Shown: positions 51,974-61,241 of the stretch, one piece after another
Layout of the letters: each line of letters opens with the position of its first letter
Position numbering within the stretch: position 1 is the first letter of the stretch
Source of the DNA: Paragemmobacter amnigenus
GTDB taxonomy: Bacteria > Pseudomonadota > Alphaproteobacteria > Rhodobacterales > Rhodobacteraceae
Assembly: GCF_009908265.2 (NCBI RefSeq)
Contig: NZ_JAAATX020000005.1
Coordinates: 186,001-250,000 of the forward strand
Length of the DNA: 64,000 bases
Reading direction: 5' to 3'
The notes under the pieces: generated by a model
Told to the model about the DNA's origin: nothing
Seen by the model: the letters and a program-made list of their open reading frames with translations, nothing else
The model's database searches: none
Made by a program: the position numbers and the translations under genes

Positions 51974-53887
51974 TCAGGCGCGCTTGCCCACGACCGCAAC
52001 ACCCAGCGCGGCAAGAACCTTTGCCTCGATCTGCGCGGCATCCATGCCTGCGATTTCGTACATCCGTTCCGGACTGGCCTGATCAATGAAGATGTCGGGC
52101 AGGACCATGCTGCGGAATTTCAGGCCACGGTCAAAAACGCCTTCGTCAGCCAGCAATTGCGCCACGTGGCTGCCGAAACCGCCCACCGCGCCCTCTTCCA
52201 CCGTCACCACAGCCTCGTGGTTGCGCGCGGCGTTCAGGATCAGGTCGCGGTCCAGCGGCTTGGCAAAGCGCGCGTCGATCACCGTGGGGGCCAGCCCGCG
52301 CTGGGCCAGCGCCTCGGCGGCTTTCAGAACCTCTGACAGCCGCGTGCCAAAGGACATGATCGCCGCCCGCCCCCCTTCGCGGATCACGCGTCCCTTCCCG
52401 ATCTCCAGCACCGTGCCCCGCGCGGGCAGATCGCAGCCCACGCCATCCCCGCGCGGATAACGGAACGCGATCGGCCCCTCGTCATGCGCGGCCGCCGTGG
52501 CGACCATGTGCATCAGTTCCGCCTCATCCGCCGCGGCCATCACCACGATGCCGGGCAGGTTGGCAAGGAAGGCCACATCGAAACTGCCCGCATGGGTGGC
52601 CCCGTCCGCCCCCACCAGCCCTGCGCGGTCGATGGCGAACCGCACGGGCAACCGCTGGATCGCGACGTCATGCACCACCTGATCGTATCCGCGCTGCAGG
52701 AAGGTGGAATAGATCGCACAGAAGGGCTTCATCCCGCCCGCCGCCAGACCGGCCGAGAATGTCACCGCGTGCTGCTCGGCTATGCCCACGTCAAAGCACC
52801 GCCGCGGGAAACGGTCCGCAAACAGGTTCAACCCCGTGCCGTCCGGCATCGCCGCCGTCACCGCCACGATCTTCTCGTCCCGCTCCGCCTCGGCGATCAG
52901 GCCTTGCGCGAAGACCTTGGTATAGCTCGGCGCGTTCGATGCGGCCTTGGCCTGCACGCCCGTCAGAACATCGAACCGCCCCGTCGCATGGCCCCTGTCC
53001 CGCGCAGCCTCGGCTGGGGCATAGCCCTTCCCCTTCTTGGTCAGCACATGGATCAGCATCGGCCCCGTCGCCCGCGCCTTCACCGTCCGCAACAGCGGCA
53101 GCAACTGGTCCAGATCATGCCCGTCGATGGGGCCGACATAGGAAAACCCCAGCTCCTCGAACAGCGTGCCGCCGACGGCCATGCCCTTCAGCATTTCCTT
53201 CGCGCGCCGCGCCCCTTCCTGGAACGGTTCGGGCAGCAGACTGACCGCCCCCTTCGCCGCCGCCTTCAACTCCTGGAACGGCGCGCCGGAATACAGCCGC
53301 GACAGGTAGGACGACAGCGCCCCCACCGGCGGGGCGATCGACATCTCGTTGTCGTTCAGGATGACGAAAAGCCGCTTCTTCAGATGGCCCGCGTTGTTCA
53401 TCGCCTCGAAGGCCATGCCCGCGCTCATCGACCCGTCGCCGATCACGGCAATGGCATCGCCCGCATCGCCGCCCAGATCGCGCGCGCAGGCAAAGCCCAG
53501 CGCGGCCGAGATGGAGGTCGACGAATGCGCCGCCCCGAACGGGTCATAGGGCGACTCGCTGCGCTTGGTGAATCCCGACAGCCCGCCTTCCGTCCGCAGG
53601 GTACGGATGCGGTCCCGCCGCCCCGTCAAAATCTTGTGCGGATAGCACTGGTGCCCCACGTCCCAGATCAGCTTGTCGCGCGGCGTGTCGAAGACGGCGT
53701 GCAGCGCCACCGTCAGTTCCACCACCCCCAGACCCGCGCCAAGATGGCCGCCCGTCACCGACACTGCGCTGATCGTTTCGGCGCGCAATTCGTCGGCCAA
53801 CTGCCGCAATTCGCGGTCACTCAACCCCTTCATGTCCGAAGGGGCTGTCACACGGTCCAGCAGCGGGGTCTTTGGTCTGTCGGTCAT
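51974..53887 (-). CDS. dxs: 1-Deoxy-D-xylulose-5-phosphate synthase
   Basis: This 637-residue thiamine-diphosphate enzyme makes DXP from pyruvate and glyceraldehyde-3-phosphate, the first step of the MEP isoprenoid pathway. It has [18 protein letters not shown], the ThDP motif [32 protein letters not shown], the transketolase-like middle block [19 protein letters not shown], and [20 protein letters not shown] 53887 starts [11 protein letters not shown]. It is the last gene of the HDAC-xseB-ispA-dxs run, 34 bases after ispA. Confidence 0.96.
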   Translation of the reverse strand: MTDRPKTPLLDRVTAPSDMKGLSDRELRQLADELRAETISAVSVTGGHLGAGLGVVELTVALHAVFDTPRDKLIWDVGHQCYPHKILTGRRDRIRTLRTEGGLSGFTKRSESPYDPFGAAHSSTSISAALGFACARDLGGDAGDAIAVIGDGSMSAGMAFEAMNNAGHLKKRLFVILNDNEMSIAPPVGALSSYLSRLYSGAPFQELKAAAKGAVSLLPEPFQEGARRAKEMLKGMAVGGTLFEELGFSYVGPIDGHDLDQLLPLLRTVKARATGPMLIHVLTKKGKGYAPAEAARDRGHATGRFDVLTGVQAKAASNAPSYTKVFAQGLIAEAERDEKIVAVTAAMPDGTGLNLFADRFPRRCFDVGIAEQHAVTFSAGLAAGGMKPFCAIYSTFLQRGYDQVVHDVAIQRLPVRFAIDRAGLVGADGATHAGSFDVAFLANLPGIVVMAAADEAELMHMVATAAAHDEGPIAFRYPRGDGVGCDLPARGTVLEIGKGRVIREGGRAAIMSFGTRLSEVLKAAEALAQRGLAPTVIDARFAKPLDRDLILNAARNHEAVVTVEEGAVGGFGSHVAQLLADEGVFDRGLKFRSMVLPDIFIDQASPERMYEIAGMDAAQIEAKVLAALGVAVVGKRA

Positions 53888-53921
53888 GCTGCCCTCCAAG
53901 GGCAAAAGGGCGGGGACCGCC

Positions 53922-54791
53922 TCAGTTCTCGCGGCTGATAACGAAGCGCGCGCAGGCGATCAAGTTCGCAGCCCGCGCGCCATAGGGGGCAAGATGGCCC
54001 TCCGCCTCGGCGATCAAAGCCCCCGCGCGCGTTTTTGCCGCGTCCAGCCCCAACAGCGACACGAAGGTCGCCTTGCCCGCCTCGGCATCCTTCTGCAGCC
54101 GCTTGCCGGTCTTGGCCACATCGCCCTCGACATCCAGCACATCGTCCCAGATCTGGAATGCCAGACCCAGCGCCGTGGCATAGCCCGCCAGCGGTGCCGT
54201 ATCCGCCCCCGCCAGCACCGCCCCCGCCTCGGCCGACCAGCGGATCAGTGCGCCGGTCTTGCCCGCCTGCAATTCGGTGATCTGTTCCAGCGTCAGCGGC
54301 ACCGCCGATGTCTCGGCCGCGATGTCCAGCGCCTGCCCCAGAACCATCCCCTCGGCCCCGCTGGCCCGCGCAAGACCGGCGACCAGCGCGATCCGCACAT
54401 CCCCCGACCCCAGCGCCGGATCGGCCAGCAGTTCGAAGGCCAGCGTCTGCAACGCATCCCCCGCCAGAACCGCCGTCGCCTCGTCCCATTTCACATGCAC
54501 GGTGGGCTGTCCGCGCCGCAGGTCGTCATCATCCATGCAGGGCATGTCATCATGCACCAGCGAATAGGCATGCAGCGCCTCGACCGCCGCCGCCGCGCTG
54601 ATCGCCTGCGTGTCGGTCAGGCCGTGCATCCGCGCGCCCTCCATCACCAGAAACCCGCGCAGCCGCTTGCCGCCCCGCAGCGCATAGCGCATCGCATGGA
54701 CGACCGGCTGATCCGCCCGCCCCTCCAGCGCCCGCATCAGCCGCGCCTCGATGGCGGCGGCGTCGCGGGTCAGCACATCGGCAAAGCTCAC
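53922..54791 (-). CDS. ispA: Farnesyl/geranyl diphosphate synthase
   Basis: This 289-residue prenyl transferase condenses IPP with DMAPP/GPP. The first aspartate-rich motif is [15 protein letters not shown] and the second is [23 protein letters not shown] and [10 protein letters not shown] are also typical. The GTG start at 54791 overlaps the xseB stop (GTGA). It supplies precursors for quinones, bactoprenol and possibly carotenoids together with the neighbouring dxs. Confidence 0.93.
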   Translation of the reverse strand: MSFADVLTRDAAAIEARLMRALEGRADQPVVHAMRYALRGGKRLRGFLVMEGARMHGLTDTQAISAAAAVEALHAYSLVHDDMPCMDDDDLRRGQPTVHVKWDEATAVLAGDALQTLAFELLADPALGSGDVRIALVAGLARASGAEGMVLGQALDIAAETSAVPLTLEQITELQAGKTGALIRWSAEAGAVLAGADTAPLAGYATALGLAFQIWDDVLDVEGDVAKTGKRLQKDAEAGKATFVSLLGLDAAKTRAGALIAEAEGHLAPYGARAANLIACARFVISREN

Positions 54792-55027
54792 ATCCCCTCC
54801 GCCGGCGTGGTGCCCGTGGCGCGGCCTTCCTGCGCGCGGATCAGTTCCACCTTCTGCTCGGCCGCTGCCAGCTTGGCCGCGCAATGCGCCTTCAGCGCCG
54901 CCCCGCGTTCATACAGCGCGATGGATTCCTCCAGCGCGACCTCGCCGCGTTCCAGCTGGTTGACGACCTGTTCCAGCGCCGACATCGCCTCTTCGAAGGT
55001 CATTTCGGATACGGCTTTCGCGGTCAT
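54788..55027 (-). CDS. xseB: Exodeoxyribonuclease VII small subunit
   Basis: This 79-residue helical protein has MTFEEAMSALEQVVNQLERG and ALEESIALYERGAAL, the hallmark of the ExoVII small subunit. Its start overlaps the HDAC-like gene stop and its stop overlaps the ispA start. The large subunit XseA is not in the window. Confidence 0.92.
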   Translation of the reverse strand: MTAKAVSEMTFEEAMSALEQVVNQLERGEVALEESIALYERGAALKAHCAAKLAAAEQKVELIRAQEGRATGTTPAEGM

Positions 55028-55950
55028 CTTCCTCGCTCCTCCAACACGCCCACATGCGCCGCCACCGACGCCTGCAAGGCAGCAAGATCATATCCGCCCT
55101 CGAGTGTCGAGACGATGCGGCCAAAGGCGTGCCGCCCGGCAAGATCGCACAGCCGCCGCGTCAGCCAGGCGTAATCTTCGGTCTGCCAGTCCAGCCCCGC
55201 CAAGGGGTCCGCCTCATGCGCGTCGAACCCCGCCGAGATCAGCACGAACTCGGGACGGAACGCCTCCAGCGCGGGCAGGATCACCCCGTCATAGGCCGCC
55301 CGCATCGCCGCACTGCCAGACCCGCCCCGCAGCGGATGGTTCACGATCTGCCCATGCGCGCCCCGTTCCCCCGCGCTGCCCGTCCCGGGATAGAGCGGCA
55401 TCTGGTGGGTCGAGGCGAACATCACCCGCCCCTCGTCCCAAAGCAGGTCCTGCGTCCCGTTTCCGTGATGCACGTCGAAATCCACCACCGCCACCCGCGA
55501 CAGCCCGTGATGGTCCACCAACCGCTTGGCCGCTATGGCAACCGTCCCGAACAGGCAGAACCCCATCGCCGTCGCCGTTTCCGCATGGTGCCCGGGCGGA
55601 CGGGCCGCGACAAAGGCGTTCGCCGCCTCGCCCGCCATCACCGCATCCACCGCCGCGCAGATGCCGCCCACCGCCCGCAGCGCCGCATCAAGCGAGCCGG
55701 GCGACAGCATGGTGTCACCATCCAGCGCCACCCATCCCGCGGACGGCACCGCACGCCGCACCTTGGCCAGATAGGCCGCGGGATGACAGCGCAGCACCTC
55801 GTCCTCGCTGGCCAGCGGTGCCTCGCGCCAGTCGACGGGCAGGGGCCTCAACCCCTGCAGAACGGCATCCATCCGCGCCACCTGCTCGGGGTGGCCGGGG
55901 GGCGTGACGTGCCGCCGGAAATCCTCATGTGAAAAGACGAGCGTGCCCAT
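55024..55950 (-). CDS. Histone-deacetylase-family hydrolase (acetylpolyamine aminohydrolase-like)
   Basis: This 308-residue zinc amidohydrolase has the HDAC fold. RPPGHHAETATAMGFCLF carries the histidine pair, VAVVDFDVHHGNGTQDLL the zinc ligands, SAGFDAHEADPLAGL the second aspartate, and EGGYDL the catalytic tyrosine. Bacterial members act on acetylpolyamines or other acetylated small molecules. It is the first gene of a coupled run with xseB, ispA and dxs. Confidence 0.9.
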   Translation of the reverse strand: MGTLVFSHEDFRRHVTPPGHPEQVARMDAVLQGLRPLPVDWREAPLASEDEVLRCHPAAYLAKVRRAVPSAGWVALDGDTMLSPGSLDAALRAVGGICAAVDAVMAGEAANAFVAARPPGHHAETATAMGFCLFGTVAIAAKRLVDHHGLSRVAVVDFDVHHGNGTQDLLWDEGRVMFASTHQMPLYPGTGSAGERGAHGQIVNHPLRGGSGSAAMRAAYDGVILPALEAFRPEFVLISAGFDAHEADPLAGLDWQTEDYAWLTRRLCDLAGRHAFGRIVSTLEGGYDLAALQASVAAHVGVLEERGR

Positions 55951-56007
55951 ACCTCTCCCCCGCAGAGACAGCGGAGATCATAGCGCCGGACACGCCCGCC
56001 GTCAGGG

Positions 56008-56517
56008 TCAACCGCCCGAAGCGGCGTTCTGCTTGTCCTGGCACTCGATCAGCTTGGCCACCGCATCGGCCGAACCGGTGATGTCCAGAGACATCACCTC
56101 GGTGCCCTCATGCGTCAGCGTCAGCGACTGTGCATCCACCAGACCGGCAAGGAAATCGGGATTGTCGAAATCCACATTCGCGCCCGGCAGGTCGTCGATC
56201 GGATAACCCGTGGCCTCACCGTTGAAGGTGTTGCCATCCAGCGCAATCGTCACCGGATAGGTCTGGCCCTCCTCGATGCCCTGCCACGCCGGATTGGCCG
56301 ACAGGATATACCCGAAGCCCGTCGTCATATCGATGCCGATGCGTACGACAGAATTGTCCTCGAACTCGCTGATCATCAGACAGCCGTTGTTCAGGCCCGG
56401 GTCGATCATGATCGACCAGTTCTCCGTTTCGGCATAGTCCTGTAGTTCTTCCTGCGCGAAGGACGGAACTGCCACAAGGGTGGCCGCAACCGCCACCGCG
56501 AAAATCTTGTTCATCAC
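56008..56517 (-). CDS. Hypothetical secreted protein
   Basis: This 169-residue protein has a Sec signal peptide (AVAVAATLVAVPSFAQEE). The mature part is acidic and beta-rich, with one WSIMIDPGLNNGCLMISEF stretch and a C-terminal LIECQDKQN; the two cysteines could form a disulfide. The family is not recognised. It sits alone between the HDAC-like operon and the PetR-like regulator. Confidence 0.7.
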   Translation of the reverse strand: MMNKIFAVAVAATLVAVPSFAQEELQDYAETENWSIMIDPGLNNGCLMISEFEDNSVVRIGIDMTTGFGYILSANPAWQGIEEGQTYPVTIALDGNTFNGEATGYPIDDLPGANVDFDNPDFLAGLVDAQSLTLTHEGTEVMSLDITGSADAVAKLIECQDKQNAASGG

Positions 56518-56607
56518 ACACTCCAGTTGCTGCCCACTGCGGGCCCGCGCAAGGTATCAGCCCCCATGCCGCCGTCAATCGGCGCAAGAGGCCGGCCGCG
56601 GAAACAG

Positions 56608-57312
56608 TCAATCCGGCTGGAGCATATAGCCCTCGCCGCGCACCGTCTGGAGATAGCGCGGCTGGCGCGGGTCTTCCTCGATCTTGCGGCGCAGGCGCGT
56701 GATCTGGACATCCACCGCCCGTTCCTGTGCGCCCTCCTCGCCCGCCTTGCCCGGATCCCCCACCAGACGCTCGCGCGGGATGGGCTGGCCGGGTTGCGCA
56801 GCGAACTGGCGCATCAGCGCGGCCTCGGTCGCGGTCAGCCGCACAGGATCGGACCCGCGCCACAGCTCACCCCGCTCCATGTCATAGCGCACCGCGCCCA
56901 GATGCAGCACCTTGGGCGGCGCCTCGGTCGCGCGCGGCTGCGGCACCCGCCGCAGGATCGCGTTGATCCGCAGCAGCAATTCCTTCGGTTCGAACGGCTT
57001 GACCAGATAGTCATCCGCCCCCGCCTCGAACCCTTCGATCCGGTTCGCCGTCTCGCCGCGCGCGGTCAGCAGCAGGATCGGCACCGCCAGCCGCGACCGC
57101 AACTCGCGCGTCAGGCTGATGCCGTCCTCGCCGGGCATCATGACATCCAGCACGATCATGTCGAATTCCAGCCCCGCCAGCAGCCGCCGCGCCTGTGCCG
57201 CATCGCGGGCGACCGTGACCAGATACCCGCTCCGCATCAGGAACTTCTGCAGAAGCCCCCGGATGCGTTCGTCATCATCGACGACCAGAAGATGCGCCTG
57301 TGGTTCCGTCAT
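56608..57312 (-). CDS. petR: OmpR-type response regulator (PetR-like)
   Basis: This 234-residue response regulator has the receiver acidic pair DDD (residues 11-13), the phosphorylation aspartate in MIVLDVMMPGEDG, the lysine in DYLVKPFEPKELL, and a C-terminal winged helix (RAVDVQITRLRRKIEEDP, VRGEGYML). No kinase gene is adjacent. Its coupling by ATGA overlap to a MarR-type gene is the petP-petR arrangement known from Rhodobacter capsulatus, where petR is linked to the cytochrome bc1 genes. Confidence 0.85.
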   Translation of the reverse strand: MTEPQAHLLVVDDDERIRGLLQKFLMRSGYLVTVARDAAQARRLLAGLEFDMIVLDVMMPGEDGISLTRELRSRLAVPILLLTARGETANRIEGFEAGADDYLVKPFEPKELLLRINAILRRVPQPRATEAPPKVLHLGAVRYDMERGELWRGSDPVRLTATEAALMRQFAAQPGQPIPRERLVGDPGKAGEEGAQERAVDVQITRLRRKIEEDPRQPRYLQTVRGEGYMLQPD

Positions 57313-57809
57313 CTCTCTCCCTCGCGCAGGGATTGGTACTGCCGCCGCATCTCGGGGTCCATCATCGCCTCGAGCACCGTGCGGAACCCCTGCACCGCCA
57401 CCGGCCCCGCCGCGCGATAGGCCGCCCGCATCCGCGCGCGCTGGGCATCCGACAGTTGCCGTTCCAGCTCCTGCCCCTTGGCCGTCAGATACAGGTTCCG
57501 CTCGCGCTTGTCCTCGCGGCCCACGCGCGCCTCGACCAGACCGTCGTCAATCAGCGTCCGCAGCACTCGGTTCAGGCTCTGCTTCGTCACGCCAAGGATC
57601 GTCAGAAGGTTCGACACCGTCGTGGCGGGCGAGCGGTGGATGAAATGGATCGCGCGGTGATGCGCCCGCCCGTAATCCATCCCCTCCAGAATCCGGTCAG
57701 GGTCCGCCGTGAACCCGCGATAGGCGAAGAACATCGCCTCGATTCCCTTCCTCAACTGCTCGTCGGTCAGGAACAGCAGGTTCTCGCCGCCGGTATTGCC
57801 CTCTGCCAT
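57309..57809 (-). CDS. petP: MarR-family regulator (PetP-like)
   Basis: This 166-residue regulator has a winged-helix core (TTVSNLLTILGVTKQSLNRVLRTL) and the beta-wing GREDKRERNLYLT. ATG 57809 is chosen by AAGGAGG 8 bases upstream; a farther ATG at 57896 would run into the promoter region. The stop overlaps the petR start. It is divergent from ilvE. Confidence 0.85.
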   Translation of the reverse strand: MAEGNTGGENLLFLTDEQLRKGIEAMFFAYRGFTADPDRILEGMDYGRAHHRAIHFIHRSPATTVSNLLTILGVTKQSLNRVLRTLIDDGLVEARVGREDKRERNLYLTAKGQELERQLSDAQRARMRAAYRAAGPVAVQGFRTVLEAMMDPEMRRQYQSLREGER

Positions 57810-57961
57810 CGCCGCCTCCTTGGCCTGACCGGAATTTACGTCAGCCTTGTTGACTTTCCAAGCATCAACTGTTAGCCAAACCCCGCATTTGCGCAACTTT
57901 ATGTCCGAAGCGGACCTAACGGACGCAAGATTCGCAAAATTCGACCCTTGGGAGTGGGATC

Positions 57962-58828
57962 ATGGCTGGCTACGACGATCGCGACGGTTTCATCTGGATG
58001 GACGGCAAGCTGGTGGAGTGGCGCGGCGCGAATGTCCACATCCTGACCCACGCCCTGCACTATGCCAGCGCCGTCTTCGAGGGCGAGCGTTGCTATAACG
58101 GCAAGATCTTCAAATCGACCGAACATTCCGAACGCCTGCGCAAGTCCGGCGAACTGCTCGACATGCCGCTGCCCTTCTCGGTCGAGGAAATCAACGCCGC
58201 GAAAGAGGCCGTGCTCAAGGCCAACAACCTGACCGATGCCTATGTGCGCGCCATCGCATGGCGCGGCGCGGGCGAGGATATGGGCGTGGCGTCCAAGCGC
58301 AACCCGATCCGCCTTGCCGTGGCCTGCTGGTCGTGGGGCAACTACTATGGCGACGCCAAGTTCAAGGGCGCGAAACTCGACATCGCGAAATGGAAGCGTC
58401 CTTCGCCCGAAACCATCCCCCACGCGGCCAAGGCGGCGGGTCTTTACATGATCTGCACCATGTCCAAACACGCGGCCGAGGCGAAGGGCTGCTCTGACGC
58501 CATGATGTTCGACTATCGCGGCTACGTGGCCGAGGCGACGGGTGCCAACATCTTCTTCGTCAAGGACGGCGAGGTGCACACCCCCATCCCGGACGCCATC
58601 CTGAACGGCATCACCCGCCAGACCGTCATCGGCATGCTCAAGGACATGCAGATCAAGGTCCACGAACGCCGGATCGAGGCGTCGGAGCTTGAAGGGTTCC
58701 AGCAGTGCTTCCTGACCGGCACCGCCGCCGAAGTCACTCCCGTGGGCCAGATCGGCGACTACAACTTCGAAGTGGGCGACCTGACCAAGCGCGTCGCGAC
58801 CGAATACGAAAAGCTCGTCCGCGCCTGA
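57962..58828 (+). CDS. ilvE: Branched-chain amino-acid aminotransferase
   Basis: This 288-residue class IV PLP enzyme performs the last step of Ile/Leu/Val synthesis. It has LTHALHYASAVFEGERCYNG, the PLP lysine near residue 157 in PHAAKAAGLYM, FDYRGYVAEATGANIFFVKD, and LTGTAAEVTPVGQIG. It has its own promoter region, divergent from petP, and a strong terminator follows. Confidence 0.94.
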   Translation: MAGYDDRDGFIWMDGKLVEWRGANVHILTHALHYASAVFEGERCYNGKIFKSTEHSERLRKSGELLDMPLPFSVEEINAAKEAVLKANNLTDAYVRAIAWRGAGEDMGVASKRNPIRLAVACWSWGNYYGDAKFKGAKLDIAKWKRPSPETIPHAAKAAGLYMICTMSKHAAEAKGCSDAMMFDYRGYVAEATGANIFFVKDGEVHTPIPDAILNGITRQTVIGMLKDMQIKVHERRIEASELEGFQQCFLTGTAAEVTPVGQIGDYNFEVGDLTKRVATEYEKLVRA

Positions 58829-58850
58829 TCGCGGCGGCCTGACACGCAAG

Positions 58851-58880
58851 ACGCCCGCACCGATGGTGCGGGCGTTTTCC
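58851..58880 (+). terminator. Terminator of ilvE
   Basis: ACGCCCGCACC pairs with GGTGCGGGCGT around a three-base loop and is followed by TTTT. It lies 22 bases after the ilvE stop, between ilvE and the convergent ohr gene. Confidence 0.9.
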
Positions 58881-58896
58881 ATTCCGCCGGACAGTG

Positions 58897-59325
58897 TCAG
58901 GCGACGACCGTCTCGACCGTGATGTTGCCCTTTGTCGCGTGCGAATAGGGGCAGATGAAATGCCCGCGCTCGGCGATCTTCTCGGCCACCGCACGCTCCA
59001 CCCCCGGCATGGTCACGACCAGTTTCACCGTCAGACCGAAGCCGCCCTCGGCCCGTCCGCCGATCCCCACATGGGCGTCCACCGTGGCATCCTCGGGCAC
59101 GGTGCCCAGCTTCTCCAGCCCCGCGACATAGCGCATCGCGCCCAGATAGCAGGCCGCATAGCCCAGCGCGAACAGCTCTTCGGGGTTATGCCCCGCGCCC
59201 GACCCGCCCAGCTCCTTGGGGCTGGTCATCGTCACGGTCAGCTTGCCATCGGCCAGCTTCGCCAACCCGTTGCGCCCGCCACCCGTCGCCTGCGCCGCGG
59301 CCGTGTATTTTGCTTCGATCGACAT
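58897..59325 (-). CDS. ohr: Organic hydroperoxide resistance protein (Ohr)
   Basis: This 142-residue peroxidase is of the Ohr/OsmC family. The two reactive cysteines lie in ALGYAACYLGA and FICPYSHATKGN. NPEELFALGYAACY is the Ohr signature. ATG 59325 follows GGAGA. It is divergent from ohrR, with a dyad operator between. Confidence 0.92.
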   Translation of the reverse strand: MSIEAKYTAAAQATGGGRNGLAKLADGKLTVTMTSPKELGGSGAGHNPEELFALGYAACYLGAMRYVAGLEKLGTVPEDATVDAHVGIGGRAEGGFGLTVKLVVTMPGVERAVAEKIAERGHFICPYSHATKGNITVETVVA

Positions 59326-59338
59326 GAGTCTCTCCATT

Positions 59339-59369
59339 ATATCGTATTCGATTAAATCGTGTGCGATAT
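59339..59369. promoter_or_regulatory. OhrR operator between ohr and ohrR
   Basis: Two 15-base arms (ATATCGTATTCGATT and AATCGTGTGCGATAT) flank a single central A. The arms are inverted repeats at 12 of 15 positions. It lies 14 bases before the ohr start. It is the expected place for OhrR binding. Confidence 0.65.
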
Positions 59370-59436
59370 ATCTACCGGCCAGATGCCCTCATGTCAATCG
59401 CTTGCGCCTTCATCGCGCGCGACCTAGCATGATCCG

Positions 59437-59874
59437 ATGTCAGACCGCGCCGCCCTTCCACCCCCCCAGATGCTGTGCTTCGCGCTGTATTCGGCGGCCC
59501 ATGCCATGCAGGCTGCCTACAAGCCACTGCTCGATCCGCTGGGACTGACCTATCCGCAATACCTCGCCCTTGCCGCGCTCTGGGCCAGGGACGCACAGAC
59601 CGTCGGCCAGATCGGCGCGACCCTGCATCTGGACAGCAACACGCTGACCCCGCTTCTGAAGCGGCTGGAACAGGCCGGATGGATCACGCGCCAGCGGGAC
59701 AGTGCAGATGAACGCCAAGTCCGCCTGCACCTGACCGCAGCAGGCAGGCAATTGCAGGAAAAGGCCGCAGAGGTGCCGCTCTGTTTCCTCGATCTGGCTG
59801 GCCTTGACCGCGAACAGGCGGCAGCGCTGCGCGACGAACTGGCCGCACTCCGCGACCGGATGCGTCGGCGTTAG
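59437..59874 (+). CDS. ohrR: MarR-family peroxide sensor
   Basis: This 145-residue repressor has the peroxide-sensing cysteine at residue 14 in MLCFALYSAAHAM, LTYPQYLALAALWA, and the wing DSADERQVRLHLTAAG. It represses ohr until the cysteine is oxidised. It is divergent from ohr. Confidence 0.92.
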   Translation: MSDRAALPPPQMLCFALYSAAHAMQAAYKPLLDPLGLTYPQYLALAALWARDAQTVGQIGATLHLDSNTLTPLLKRLEQAGWITRQRDSADERQVRLHLTAAGRQLQEKAAEVPLCFLDLAGLDREQAAALRDELAALRDRMRRR

Positions 59875-60038
59875 GCGCTCCGCCCCCGCGCGATCCGCAG
59901 GAATTGCACCAGCCGTGACGACCCCGCCCCGCCCCTCGGACGGTGCCATGTCTCGCGCGGGGTACGGGAAAGACGCAGGAATTGCTTTACGCGGCTGCCA
60001 GTCGATGCGCTGCGTTTGTCGGCAAGATGTTTGGCCAT
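59871..60038 (-). CDS. Possible small basic protein (doubtful)
   Basis: A frame of about 55 codons (from ATG 60038; 60056 also possible) encodes a basic peptide with two QFLR segments, which come from a direct DNA repeat CGCAGGAATTGC (near 59898 and 59976). It overlaps the ohrR stop by four bases. There is no clear ribosome site or known family. It may be chance. Confidence 0.2.
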   Translation of the reverse strand: MAKHLADKRSASTGSRVKQFLRLSRTPRETWHRPRGGAGSSRLVQFLRIARGRSA

Positions 60039-60119
60039 GCCATCCTCCAGATCCACGATACGCCAAAAGGCTAACAGCGAATCGCCGAACGCCCAACCAT
60101 CCGTTCACAGCAACTGCGC

Positions 60120-61163
60120 CTATCCGCCGCCATCCTGCGCCGACAGGCGCGCAACCGCCCAACGGGCGGCATCCGCCACCGAAGGGTCCGCATCGTCCCG
60201 CAGGGGTTCCGCAACAGCCTGCAGCCGCGGCAGGCCCGAATTTCCGATCGCATAGAGCACGTTGCGCACAAAACGGTCCCGACCGATCCGCTTGATCGGA
60301 CTGCCCGCAAACCGCGCGCGGAACCCCGCATCATCCAGCGTGGCAAGCTCGGCCAGTTCCGGCGCGCCGACGCGCGGCTGATAGCCGATTTCGCGCGCCG
60401 CCTGCGCGAACTTGTTCCACGGGCAGACCGCCAGACAGTCATCGCAGCCATAGATGCGGTTGCCCATCAGCGCCCGCAATTCCGGCTCCACCGGCCCCTT
60501 GTGCTCGATCGTCAGATAGGAAATGCACCGCCGCGCATCCAGCTGATAGGGCGCCGGAAAGGCCCGCGTGGGGCAGGCGTCCAGACAGGCCGTGCAACTG
60601 CCGCAATGGCTGACTTCCGCAGCGTCCTTCGGCAGGTCCAGCGTCGTGAAGATCGCGCCAAGGAAGAACCAGTTGCCCAGATCGCGCGACAGAAGGTTGG
60701 TATGCTTGCCCTGCCAGCCCAGCCCTGCCGCCTGCGCCAGCGGCTTCTCCATCACCGGCGCGGTGTCGACGAAGACCTTGATCTCGCCCCCGGCCTGATC
60801 GATCAGCCACCGCCCCAGCCGCTTCAGCCGCCGCTTGACCAGATCGTGGTAATCCTTGCCCTGTGCATAGACGCTGATCGCCCCCCTCTCCGGCTGCGCC
60901 AGCACGGCCAGGGGGTCTGCCTCGGGCGTATAGACCTCGGCCAGCATGATGACCGACCGCGCCTCGGGCCACAGCGCCGCCGCATTGCCGCGCCATTCCA
61001 TCCGCTCGGCCATCCATCCCATCTGCCCGTGCCGCCCCGCCTCGACAAAGGCCGCCAGCCGCGCGGCCGTTCCGGGCACCGCGTCGGGCGCGCAGATGCC
61101 GACCTTGGAGAACCCCTCCTCCAGCGCCCGCGCCACCAGCGCCTCTTTGATCGTCCCTGTCAT
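60120..61163 (-). CDS. queG: Epoxyqueuosine reductase
   Basis: This 347-residue cobalamin- and iron-sulfur-dependent enzyme makes queuosine in tRNA. It has [36 protein letters not shown], two cluster motifs ([12 protein letters not shown] and [11 protein letters not shown]), and a C-terminal HEAT-like segment ([14 protein letters not shown]). Its start is preceded by the G/C-run intergenic element. Confidence 0.95.
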   Translation of the reverse strand: MTGTIKEALVARALEEGFSKVGICAPDAVPGTAARLAAFVEAGRHGQMGWMAERMEWRGNAAALWPEARSVIMLAEVYTPEADPLAVLAQPERGAISVYAQGKDYHDLVKRRLKRLGRWLIDQAGGEIKVFVDTAPVMEKPLAQAAGLGWQGKHTNLLSRDLGNWFFLGAIFTTLDLPKDAAEVSHCGSCTACLDACPTRAFPAPYQLDARRCISYLTIEHKGPVEPELRALMGNRIYGCDDCLAVCPWNKFAQAAREIGYQPRVGAPELAELATLDDAGFRARFAGSPIKRIGRDRFVRNVLYAIGNSGLPRLQAVAEPLRDDADPSVADAARWAVARLSAQDGGG

Positions 61164-61168
61164 TTTCC

Positions 61169-61226
61169 GTCCCCAAATATCTTCGGGGGGAGTCGCCGCA
61201 TGGCGACGGGGGGCAGACAGCCCCCC
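61169..61226 (-). repeat. G/C-run palindromic intergenic element, copy 2
   Basis: Read on the minus strand it has GGGGGG...CCCCCC, a GTCGCC/GGCGAC stem, CCCCCCG and the tail GAAGATATTTGGGGACGG. The layout and TATTTG tail match copy 1 at 28254-28312. It lies between the GST stop and the queG start, and GGGGACGG may act as the queG ribosome site. Confidence 0.6.
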
Positions 61227-61241
61227 TGCGACGCCGGCCGC

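Noticed and set aside
53673-55907. Plus-strand open frame of 744 codons
   Set aside because: It lies opposite dxs, ispA, xseB and the HDAC-like gene and consists largely of Pro/Arg/Ala shadow sequence.
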